Shown here piece by piece: positions 1 to 5,357 of a stretch of DNA of 5,359 nucleotides (its first letter is position 1; each line of letters begins with the position of its first letter). Source of the stretch: Bacteroidota bacterium. Lineage in GTDB: Bacteria > Bacteroidota > Bacteroidia > Cytophagales > Hymenobacteraceae. The notes under the pieces were generated by a model. That model was not told the origin of the DNA, made no database searches, and saw only the letters and a list, made by a program, of their open reading frames with translations. Where the stretch lies: positions 1 to 5,359 of the forward strand of contig JAFADQ010000199.1 of NCBI GenBank assembly GCA_023424725.1. Reading direction: 5' to 3'. Position numbers and translations under genes: made by a program.

Positions 1-1633
1 GCGTGCCCCAGTAGCGAGAGCGCGACAGGTTCCAATCAACTAAATTCTCGAGCCAGTTGCCGAAGCGGCCGGAGCCGGTGCTTTCAGGTTTCCAGTTGAT
101 AGTTTTGTTAAGCTCGATGAGGCGGTCTTTTACAGCCGTGGTTTTTATAAACCAGCTATCGAGCGGGTAATACAAAATCGGTTTATCGGTGCGCCAGCAA
201 TGTGGATAAGTGTGCTCGTATTTCTCAACCCTAAAGGCTTTATTTTCTTCCTTTAGTTTGATAGCGATCTCAACATCAACGGTTTTATAGTCGGCAGCGG
301 TTTCGTCGTGGCCATCGTAATTCTTTACATAACGGCCCGCGAAATCGGTAACTTCTTTTACAAAACGGCCTTGCCTGTCTACCAGCGGCGTGATCTTCCC
401 GTTCTCGTCAGTAACCGTGATGGGCGGAATATCGGCAAGCGCGGCAGCCCTGAAGTCGTCGGCACCAAACGTTGGAGAGATATGCACAATTCCGGTGCCG
501 TCTTCTGTCGTAACGAAATCGCCCAGAATAACCCTGAAAGCGGGCTTTACAGGTTGCACGTAGGGCATTAGTTGTTCGTAGCGGATGTCTACCAGTTGCT
601 CGCCGGTGTATTCACCTACGATGCGCCACGGAATTACTTTATCGCCCGCATTGTAGCTTTCCAGAGGCTGGTCTTGCCCTTTTTCGTTCATCCAGCGGCC
701 AACCAATGCTTTGGCCATGATAACCGTTACCGGCGCGCCGGTGTATTGGTTAAAGGTTTGGATGGCTACATATTTAATGGTGCGGCCTACGGCAAGGGCG
801 CTGTTCCCGGGAAGTGTCCAGGGCGTGGTGGTCCAGGCGAGGAAGAAAACCTCACCCCCCGGCCCCCTCTCCCTTAGAGAGGGGGAGAAATCGGAGCCTT
901 CGGCAGGTTGGTTTTCTTCCTCCCTAAGGGGGAGGGCTGGGGAGGGGTTTTGTGAGGTAAACAGAAACTCGCTTTTCTCATCTCTCACCACCTTAAACTG
1001 CGCTACAATAGTGGTGTCTTTTACATCTTTATACGTACCCGGCTGATTCAGTTCATGCGAACTCAGGCCGGTACCCGCAGCAGGGCTGTAAGGCTGAATG
1101 GTGTAGCCTTTATAAAGATAGCCTTTGTCGTAAAGTTTCTTTAGCAGGTGCCAAACCGACTCTATGTATTTGGTATCGAAGGTGATGTACGGATCGTCGA
1201 GGTCGACCCAGTAGCCCATTTTCTCGGTCAGGTCGTCCCACTGGTGCTTGAATTTCATCACGGCTTCGCGGCACTTCTGGTTGTAATCTTCTACCGAAAT
1301 GGTTTTGCCGATGTCGTCTTTGGTGATGCCAAGTTCTTTTTCTACCTGTAGCTCAACGGGCAAACCGTGCGTGTCCCAGCCGCCTTTGCGCTTCACCTGA
1401 AATCCCTGCAGGGTTTTGTAACGGCAGAAAATATCTTTCACGGTACGGGCCATTACGTGGTGAATTCCAGGGGTTCCGTTAGCCGACGGCGGGCCCTCGA
1501 AAAAGGTGAAAGCCGGCTTGCCCTCGCGGGTATCTACCGATTTCTGAAACACCTGGTTGTCTTTCCAGTACTGTAGCACCTGCTCGCCTACCTGTGCCCA
1601 GTTTAGTCCCTTGTACTCGTTGTATTTTTTCAT
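1..1633 (-). CDS. ileS: Isoleucyl-tRNA synthetase (type 2), N-terminal 544 codons, with an in-frame repeat insertion
   Basis: This cytoplasmic enzyme charges tRNA-Ile with isoleucine and edits mischarged valine. The ATG at 1633 starts MKKYNEYKGLNWAQ; no Shine-Dalgarno precedes it. Reading minus, I see FFEGPPSANG followed by the signature G56-I57-H58-H59 (1457-1468), then GGWDTHGLPVE near residue 84, SPAAGTGLSSHELN in the zinc-binding/CP1 entry region, the threonine-rich editing motif WTTTPWT (267-273), the editing-site segment GTGIVHISPTFGADDF (379-394, with H384 and D392-D393), and NLVDWNLSRSRYWGT at the window edge. The frame is open throughout. The KMSKS loop and C-terminal domains lie beyond position 1; the family is usually about 1,050-1,150 residues. 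Two oddities: the signature is GXHH rather than HXGH, and residues about 226-261 are encoded by a palindromic repeat (850-957). The motif set and Bacteroidota-like sequence point to IleRS2 rather than ValRS or LeuRS. Confidence 0.97.
   Translation of the reverse strand, partial: MKKYNEYKGLNWAQVGEQVLQYWKDNQVFQKSVDTREGKPAFTFFEGPPSANGTPGIHHVMARTVKDIFCRYKTLQGFQVKRKGGWDTHGLPVELQVEKELGITKDDIGKTISVEDYNQKCREAVMKFKHQWDDLTEKMGYWVDLDDPYITFDTKYIESVWHLLKKLYDKGYLYKGYTIQPYSPAAGTGLSSHELNQPGTYKDVKDTTIVAQFKVVRDEKSEFLFTSQNPSPALPLREEENQPAEGSDFSPSLRERGPGGEVFFLAWTTTPWTLPGNSALAVGRTIKYVAIQTFNQYTGAPVTVIMAKALVGRWMNEKGQDQPLESYNAGDKVIPWRIVGEYTGEQLVDIRYEQLMPYVQPVKPAFRVILGDFVTTEDGTGIVHISPTFGADDFRAAALADIPPITVTDENGKITPLVDRQGRFVKEVTDFAGRYVKNYDGHDETAADYKTVDVEIAIKLKEENKAFRVEKYEHTYPHCWRTDKPILYYPLDSWFIKTTAVKDRLIELNKTINWKPESTGSGRFGNWLENLVDWNLSRSRYWGT
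850..957. repeat. 108-bp palindromic element inserted in frame in ileS
   Basis: The element is bounded by inverted CCTCAC (850-855) and GTGAGG (952-957). Each arm carries its own hairpin. The left one has a perfect 9-bp stem, CCCCCTCTC (863-871) with GAGAGGGGG (877-885), around loop CCTTA. The right one has CCTCCC (919-924) with GGGAGG (930-935) around TAAGG. The arms are imperfect inverted copies of each other. The length is 36 codons, so the ileS frame is preserved; it reads residues about 226-261, including NPSPALPLREEEN and SPSLRERGPGGEV. I see no clear target-site duplication; the flanks are AAAA on the left and TAAA on the right. It encodes no transposase, so it resembles a MITE-like or REP-like non-autonomous repeat. 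That it is an insertion is inferred from its palindromic structure and from its low-complexity peptide sitting between conserved IleRS segments. Confidence 0.85.
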
Positions 1634-1646
1634 TTATAATTCAGGG

Positions 1647-1682
1647 AGCCCCTCCCCAACCCCTCCTCCTTTGGGAGGGGCT
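1647..1682. repeat. GC-rich hairpin repeat just upstream of the ileS start codon
   Basis: A perfect 10-bp inverted repeat, AGCCCCTCCC (1647-1656) with GGGAGGGGCT (1673-1682), encloses 16 bases. Its sequence style (CCCCTCCCCAACCC, then CCTTTGGGAGGGG) matches the right arm of the element inside ileS read on the minus strand (CCCCTCCCCAGCCC, then CCTTAGGGAGG). The two are probably the same repeat family, with this one a half-length copy. It ends 13 bases before the ileS ATG, so the minus-strand transcript would carry a strong stem-loop beside the initiation region. Confidence 0.75.
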
Positions 1683-1722
1683 AAATAGGTGCTTCGCGGT
1701 TAATTGTTCTAATAAAGCTATG

Positions 1723-1750
1723 CTGCAAGGGGCAAAAATGGCCTTTGCAG
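1723..1750 (-). repeat. CTGCAA hairpin with internal T run, copy 1
   Basis: CTGCAAGG (1723-1730) pairs with CCTTTGCAG (1742-1750), with one G-T pair, around an A-rich loop. Read on the minus strand the loop contains TTTTT. The architecture closely matches the hairpin at 2336-2365: CTGCAA, a GGCC segment, a T run, then TTGCAG. It sits in the presumed ileS leader and directly adjoins the long inverted repeat at 1754-1851. It may be a terminator-like or REP-like element. There is no T run after the stem, so a classical rho-independent terminator is not supported. Confidence 0.5.
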
Positions 1751-1753
1751 GGC

Positions 1754-1851
1754 GTAACGCCGGACTTCAGACCGGTTTCTTAAGCAGATTAAGGTAACAT
1801 TGTAATGCCTTTCGGCATTGCCAGAGAAACCGGTCTGAAGACCGGCGTTAC
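1754..1851. repeat. 98-bp inverted-repeat element with 27-bp arms
   Basis: The left arm at 1754-1780 begins GTAACGCCGG and the right arm at 1825-1851 ends CCGGCGTTAC. They match as inverted repeats at 26 of 27 positions; the single difference is the A at 1764 opposite an A at 1841. The arm core is itself partly palindromic (TTCAGACCGG; CCGGTCTGAA). The 44-base centre holds a small perfect hairpin, AATGCC (1804-1809) with GGCATT (1814-1819) around TTTC. There is no coding content and no transposase. It is a MITE-like or REP-like palindromic unit of a different sequence type from the GC-rich elements. It lies between the likely ileS promoter and the ileS start codon, so it is probably transcribed. 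Confidence 0.85.
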
Positions 1852-1893
1852 TTTCGCCCGGCTTAACCGATTGCCTTAACCCGAATAAGATAG

Positions 1894-1901
1894 CAAAGGT
1901 A
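1894..1901 (-). promoter_or_regulatory. Probable Bacteroidota -7 promoter box (TACCTTTG) for ileS
   Basis: On the minus strand this site reads TACCTTTG, an exact match to the TAnnTTTG -7 consensus of the Bacteroidota primary sigma factor. No clear TTG -33 element stands about 20 bases upstream; the nearest sequence there reads TTCCT. The site points towards ileS and lies about 260 bases before its ATG. This is unusually far, and the gap is filled by repeat elements. A short match like this can occur by chance. Confidence 0.5.
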
Positions 1902-1991
1902 ATGAATTGAGAACTACGGAAGGAACGGGATCTGGAAATTGTGGCGTTGGAACGCAAGGGGTAGTAGAGTAGAACATCCAATTTACGTAGA

Positions 1992-2167
1992 GCGTTGCCC
2001 TACGCTGAGATATTTCGCCCTTTCAGGGCTTTTGGTTTAGGGCACAACCCCGTAAAACCAGTTTCCTGGCCGGTTTCGCCCTTTTGCCAACGTTGAGAGG
2101 AATTGGGCTATTTGTCCTGAGGTGCCGTAGCCCTGAAAGGGCGAAATATCATAGCCCGGGGTAGCGC
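1992..2167. repeat. Long inverted-repeat element with perfect 22-bp arms
   Basis: Perfect 22-bp inverted arms lie at 2009-2030 and 2129-2150. The left starts GATATTTCGCCC and the right ends GGGCGAAATATC. Each arm contains a nested palindrome, GCCCTTTCAGGGC or its complement GCCCTGAAAGGGC, that can fold alone. Pairing continues weakly outwards: 1992-2008 against 2151-2167 match at 10 of 17 positions, ending in GCG and CGC. About 98 bases separate the arms and contain no gene. This is a distinct palindromic repeat type, non-coding and without a transposase. Confidence 0.8.
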
Positions 2168-2171
2168 CCCT

Positions 2172-2186
2172 GGTTGCATTGCAACC
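2172..2186. repeat. 15-bp perfect palindrome
   Basis: GGTTGCA and TGCAACC flank a single T, giving a 7-bp inverted repeat between the two larger palindromic elements. It may be a dyad binding site, or simply the joint between repeats. Nothing in the sequence links it to a gene. Confidence 0.5.
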
Positions 2187-2193
2187 GTTAGGT

Positions 2194-2291
2194 GGGGTGG
2201 TTGGAATACTTCTTAAAGAGAAACCGTAACTGTTCCCCCAACAGATCAACCACCCCGGCACTTCGTGCCACCCCTCCTTGGGAAGGCGGGG
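2194..2291. repeat. GC-rich compound hairpin repeat
   Basis: GGGGTGGTTG (2194-2203) and CAACCACCCC (2247-2256) form a perfect 10-bp inverted repeat. It is followed at once by the perfect hairpin GGCAC-TTC-GTGCC (2257-2269), and then by a third foldback in which CCCCTCCTT (2271-2279) faces AAGGCGGGG (2283-2291). The style (CACCCCGGC, CCCCTCC, GGGAAGG) resembles the element inside ileS, but I cannot show that they belong to one family. There is no coding content. Confidence 0.65.
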
Positions 2292-2335
2292 AGTGGCGCG
2301 TGGCTCAAAGACCATTATAAAACCCGATAGTTACC

Positions 2336-2365
2336 CTGCAACAGCCAAAAAAACGGCCGTTGCAG
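2336..2365 (-). terminator. Stem-loop after the MFS gene, CTGCAA hairpin copy 2
   Basis: CTGCAACAGCC (2336-2346) pairs with GGCCGTTGCAG (2355-2365), giving 10 of 11 base pairs around an eight-base loop. On the minus strand the loop reads GTTTTTTT. The hairpin starts 7 bases after the transporter stop codon, where a terminator is expected. The T run lies in the loop of the long stem. For a classical terminator one must instead use the short stem CGGC/GCCG, made from the first half of the hairpin, just before the seven Ts. It shares its architecture with 1723-1750, so it could equally be a dispersed repeat that serves as a terminator. Confidence 0.5.
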
Positions 2366-2372
2366 CCGAATC

Positions 2373-3635
2373 CTAATGCGCTACCGCACTTTGAATTGGC
2401 TTTTCTGCTTCCGGCTCTACCTTCAGGTTATGCTTAGATAAAGATCTCACGGCCAGAACTAAACAAATAACTGTTAGCACGGCGCCCATCAGAAAAGGTG
2501 CTCCCGGAAAGTAAACCGGTGCGTTTTTGCCGGTGAAATACGCGAACAAATACGTCATTAATGGCGGGCCTATAACAGAGGTAACACTAACCAACGATGT
2601 TAGCCCGCCCTGCAGCTCGCCTTGCTCGTTGGGCGGCACTTGTCCGGTCATGATGCCTTGCAGCGCGGGTCCGGCAATTCCGCCCAGGCAATAGGGCACG
2701 ATAAAAGCGAACATCATCCAGCCTTCGGTAGCGAATGCGAAGAGCAAAAAACCCGTACTATACAAAGCCAGCCCGACATACACCGAGCGCTTCTGGCCAA
2801 GCCAGGGGTTTATTACTCTAATTAATCCGCCCTGCACAATAGCCACCATTAAACCAACGGCGCCCAAAGAGTAACCTACCCATGCTTCGTTCCAGCCAAA
2901 CTTCTCCATAGTGTAAAATGCCCAGGTGCTTTGCGTGGCATGCGCGGCTACATAAATAAACAGCAGCGAACCCACCAAACCTATAATTACCGGGTAGCGT
3001 TTTAATTGCAGCAAAGAACCCACGGGGTTTGCCCGTTTCCAGGAAAATTCGCGGCGGTTTTCGGGTTTTAAAGATTCGGGGAGTATAAAATAACCATACA
3101 GCCAGTTAAGCAAGGTGAGGGCTGCGGCGGCCAAAAAAGGCACTCTGGCGCCATATTGCCCCAGCAAGCCACCAATTACAGGCCCTATAATAAATCCTAA
3201 GCCAAAGGCTGCGCCAATCATCCCGAAGTTTTGGGCTCGCTTTTCTGGAGTGCTTACATCGGCAATGTAGGCGGTGGCGGTGGTAATGCTGGCGCCCATA
3301 ATACCGGCAATTAAGCGGCCCACAAAAAGCCACCAAACCGTAGGCGCAAAGGCCAGAAACAGATAATCTAACCCAAACCCGAACAGCGAAACAAGCAGCA
3401 CCGGGCGGCGGCCGTATTTATCGCTTAAATTGCCCAGCACCGGCGAGAACAGAAATTGCATGCCCGCGAAGGCAAACATCATCCAGCCCATATAAATAGA
3501 GGCATCGCTCAGGCTGCCGCCCACCATCTCGCTAATAAGCGTGGGCATCACCGGAATAATAATCCCGAAACCGATTACGTCTATTAAAAGCGTGATGAAA
3601 ATGAAGATAATTGCTGCTTCGCGCCTGCCCGCCAT
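2373..3635 (-). CDS. TetA-like major facilitator superfamily drug:H+ antiporter
   Basis: This 420-residue protein should form 12 membrane helices in the inner membrane and export a small hydrophobic compound by proton exchange. Helix 1 carries D19 in LLIDVIGFGIIIPVMPTL. Motif A is GNLSDKYGRRP (68-78), followed by LDY with D90. Motif C is GLGFIIGPVIGG (145-156). A central loop (about 186-213) separates the halves. The second half has the TetA-like GPALQGIMTGQ and EQGELQGGLTSL segments. From remembered TetA(B) sequence, D15 and D84 have counterparts in D19 and D90. The intramembrane H257 and D285, important for tetracycline transport, align with V264 and Y292, so the substrate may not be tetracycline. 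I chose the ATG at 3635; a TTG six codons upstream is less likely. No Shine-Dalgarno is seen. A TAATTTTG box at 3651-3658 (minus) would give only about a 10-base leader, so it is a doubtful promoter. Confidence 0.93.
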   Translation of the reverse strand: MAGRREAAIIFIFITLLIDVIGFGIIIPVMPTLISEMVGGSLSDASIYMGWMMFAFAGMQFLFSPVLGNLSDKYGRRPVLLVSLFGFGLDYLFLAFAPTVWWLFVGRLIAGIMGASITTATAYIADVSTPEKRAQNFGMIGAAFGLGFIIGPVIGGLLGQYGARVPFLAAAALTLLNWLYGYFILPESLKPENRREFSWKRANPVGSLLQLKRYPVIIGLVGSLLFIYVAAHATQSTWAFYTMEKFGWNEAWVGYSLGAVGLMVAIVQGGLIRVINPWLGQKRSVYVGLALYSTGFLLFAFATEGWMMFAFIVPYCLGGIAGPALQGIMTGQVPPNEQGELQGGLTSLVSVTSVIGPPLMTYLFAYFTGKNAPVYFPGAPFLMGAVLTVICLVLAVRSLSKHNLKVEPEAEKPIQSAVAH

Positions 3636-3936
3636 GTTTAATAATTTGCCCAAAATTACTGTTTGTTTTGATGGTTTCCGCTATAGCTGCGAAGGGCAAT
3701 TTTTGGGGTATGATGAAGGAAATTGTGTTGTAACGGAGCGAAAATTGGTGCTTGCAGGTTTTTATAGATAGCGCAATAAGGTATCGGAAACCAATCAGGA
3801 GCAAAAACCTTACAGCCTGCCTGGGCCTGAAAGCGTTTTCGGGGAAGTTTTGTCGCGCTCTATACTAGTTCTAATTTTTAAGAGACAACAGCTTTTTACT
3901 ATCTTTAGAAATTATCAGAACCAGTATACCCGCGCC
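3636..3936. other. Divergent intergenic region between the exporter and the lipoprotein operon
   Basis: These 301 bases separate two divergent start codons and should hold both promoters. Short open frames cross the region but show no family resemblance. The only foldback I noted is an 8-bp inverted repeat, AGGTTTTT (3756-3763) with AAAAACCT (3803-3810). There is no regulator gene, and none of the palindromic repeats found on the other side of the exporter occurs here. Confidence 0.6.
3900..3907 (+). promoter_or_regulatory. Possible -7 box (TATCTTTA) for the lipoprotein/barrel operon
   Basis: TATCTTTA matches the Bacteroidota TAnnTTTG -7 box except for the last base. It lies 30 bases before the lipoprotein ATG, giving a plausible leader of about 20-25 bases. 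A T-rich stretch (3875-3879) sits where the -33 element should be, but without the TTG. The surroundings are AT-rich compared with the neighbouring genes. This is weak evidence on its own. Confidence 0.35.
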
Positions 3937-4563
3937 ATGCGATTACAGAAAGTAGTTTTCCTGGTCTTGTTGCCGTTTGTTTCGCAAATGCTGATCGCGT
4001 GCCTGGGTTGTGGCGATCCTCCAATAAGACCTTTTGCTTTTTGCAGCTTTTCGGTTTTCCCGCTCGATAACAGCGGCCCGCAGCCCGTTATTTCCCAAAC
4101 CGGCGCTATTCCCAAAAATGCGTTTGGTATTAGGTTGCATTTTAACCTGCGGCAATATATGTGCGAGGCAAAACAGCCCGTTCCGGCGTTCTTCCCGGCT
4201 GCTTTTGCCTCTACCAGTAACTGCAACGATGTGCCGTATGCTACTTACCAGCACGCCATAGAGCAAATACAGGTTTATACACTTCACGATTTCGGACCCG
4301 GATTTGCCGCCAACGCCAATGTTACCGAACTGTTTTATGTATATCGCCCCGAAAAACACCAGCAGGAGTTTACTGCCGTGCAGGACTTTATAAATCAGAT
4401 GCCGGGCCCTCCGTATAATTCCGGTTCTTCTGAAATAGGGTTTAATCTGTTGCTGATGACTCCTCCGGAAACCGGCACCGGGCATGAGTTTTTAGTAAAC
4501 GTTTTGCTAACAAACGGCAGCGAGTTTACAGCGCAAACCGGAGTTTTAGAACTGGTGCCATGA
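3937..4563 (+). CDS. Predicted lipoprotein of unknown function
   Basis: This 208-residue protein begins MRLQKVVFLVLLPFVSQM and has a clear lipobox, L19-I20-A21-C22, so C22 should be lipidated after signal peptidase II cleavage. The mature part has four more cysteines (C25, C36, C76, C96) and no further membrane segment. Its C-terminal half alternates hydrophobic and polar stretches (IQVYTLHDF, EIGFNLLLMTPPE, HEFLVNVLL, GVLELVP) as in a beta-rich fold. I do not recognise the family with confidence; small uncharacterised lipoproteins of this general look are frequent in Bacteroidota. The frame extends upstream to a TTG at 3850, but only the ATG at 3937 puts the signal peptide at the N-terminus. 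Its stop overlaps the next gene as ATGA, implying co-translation and a shared envelope role. Confidence 0.85.
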   Translation: MRLQKVVFLVLLPFVSQMLIACLGCGDPPIRPFAFCSFSVFPLDNSGPQPVISQTGAIPKNAFGIRLHFNLRQYMCEAKQPVPAFFPAAFASTSNCNDVPYATYQHAIEQIQVYTLHDFGPGFAANANVTELFYVYRPEKHQQEFTAVQDFINQMPGPPYNSGSSEIGFNLLLMTPPETGTGHEFLVNVLLTNGSEFTAQTGVLELVP

Positions 4564-5357
4564 AAAGCATAGTTGGCATAGCCGCACTGTTTATGCTGTT
4601 GCCATTTGGTGCATTGGGGCAATATGTGGCAGAAGATAAGGAAGAAGAAAAATTCCGGAAATGGCATATAAAGCCGGCCGCGGGCGTAAACGTGCCCCTA
4701 ACCAAATTGCTGGGCAACGGAATAACCGATAACCTAATTGGCTACGACGACCATTCTTTTTACTGGCAAATTTTTTCGGGCACCTTCTTTTTTCACCGTA
4801 GCTGGGGCGTAGAGTTAACGTGCCAAACCGGCGTATCTAACAGGTTTCTTAACCGCCACAAAAGGTTTATTTCTGAGATAGAAAACACTTACGGCGACCG
4901 CTATTACACTTCCTCCTCTTCAGACGCCGATACGGATCGTTTTCTTCCCATCGGCGGTAACATAGACAGATTTTTAGTGGGCCTTGTATACCGCATACAA
5001 AAGCAAAAACTGCTGCTAATGCCCCGGTTACTTTTTGGAGTTACGCCATTCCAGACAAATTCGGGGCAGGCTTTTCTGAAAGAGAAAGGCACTAATACGT
5101 TGCTGGAAATCAGTTATGACACAGATTCGAGCCAGGTAGAGAACTTTACCATCGCGCCGGCATTTACAATAGGCTACCGGTTAGGCAAAAGAACGGTTGC
5201 CAATTTAGATGCCATGATGTCGTTTTATTCGGCCGGTTTCGATTACACCGAAAGCCGTCGCAATACATTTACCCAGCGCACCCAAACCAAAATAATTCCT
5301 TACCAGAAAGACATTATCACGTTTTCTGTGGGCGTTGGGTTAATTATAGAGCTGTAG
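4560..5357 (+). CDS. Predicted outer-membrane beta-barrel protein of unknown function
   Basis: This 265-residue protein starts with the signal peptide MKSIVGIAALFMLLPFGALG, with probable signal peptidase I cleavage after A18-L19-G20, leaving mature QYVAEDKEEE. The mature chain has many short amphipathic strands rich in Tyr, Phe and Gly (IKPAAGVNVPL, LLLMPRLLFGVTPF, IAPAFTIGYRLG, ANLDAMMSFYSAGFDY) joined by polar loops, including a Ser/Asp-rich loop (YYTSSSSDADTD). It ends in DIITFSVGVGLIIEL, an alternating final strand typical of barrels, although the last residue is Leu rather than Phe. The length fits an 8-10-stranded barrel. I do not recognise a specific family. The ATG at 4560 overlaps the lipoprotein stop (ATGA), so translation is likely coupled. 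The gene is complete, ending two bases before the window edge. Confidence 0.85.
   Translation: MKSIVGIAALFMLLPFGALGQYVAEDKEEEKFRKWHIKPAAGVNVPLTKLLGNGITDNLIGYDDHSFYWQIFSGTFFFHRSWGVELTCQTGVSNRFLNRHKRFISEIENTYGDRYYTSSSSDADTDRFLPIGGNIDRFLVGLVYRIQKQKLLLMPRLLFGVTPFQTNSGQAFLKEKGTNTLLEISYDTDSSQVENFTIAPAFTIGYRLGKRTVANLDAMMSFYSAGFDYTESRRNTFTQRTQTKIIPYQKDIITFSVGVGLIIEL

Noticed and set aside
850..957. Intron or intein inside ileS
   Set aside because: At 108 bases it is too short for an intein or a group I or II intron, it has no splicing motifs, and the frame is open through it.
308..1797. Several plus-strand open frames opposite ileS and its leader (308-571, 572-877, 711-1046, 1148-1351, 1367-1576, 1594-1797)
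   Set aside because: They are antisense to a well-conserved ileS frame or run through the repeats, and show no family resemblance, signal peptide or initiation context.
1634..1901. T-box riboswitch in the ileS leader
   Set aside because: I found no T-box consensus or specifier-loop arrangement; the foldbacks are explained by repeats, and T-boxes are not typical of this phylum.
1718..2315. Minus-strand open frames of 87 and 92 codons in the repeat region (1718-1981 and 2037-2315)
   Set aside because: Their translations are mostly read-through of palindromic repeats (for example NAGLQTGF and GCNATRGATPGYDISPFQGY), a common source of false small proteins.
1634..2372. CRISPR array in the repeat-rich gap
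   Set aside because: The repeats are inverted and of several different sequences, not regularly spaced direct repeats with unique spacers, and no cas gene is present.
3636..3653. TTG start six codons upstream for the transporter
   Set aside because: The ATG at 3635 gives the usual TetA-like N-terminus directly before helix 1; the extension adds nothing recognisable.
3651..3658. TAATTTTG on the minus strand as the transporter promoter
   Set aside because: It matches TAnnTTTG but would leave only about a 10-base leader, and no -33 element is seen.
3756..3810. 8-bp inverted repeat AGGTTTTT/AAAAACCT in the divergent intergenic region
   Set aside because: It is short, A/T-rich and separated by 39 bases; chance is a sufficient explanation.
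3915..4717. Minus-strand open frames opposite the lipoprotein and barrel genes, up to 180 codons (3943-4485)
   Set aside because: The plus-strand frames have a lipobox, a signal peptide and an ATGA junction; the antisense frames have no such features.
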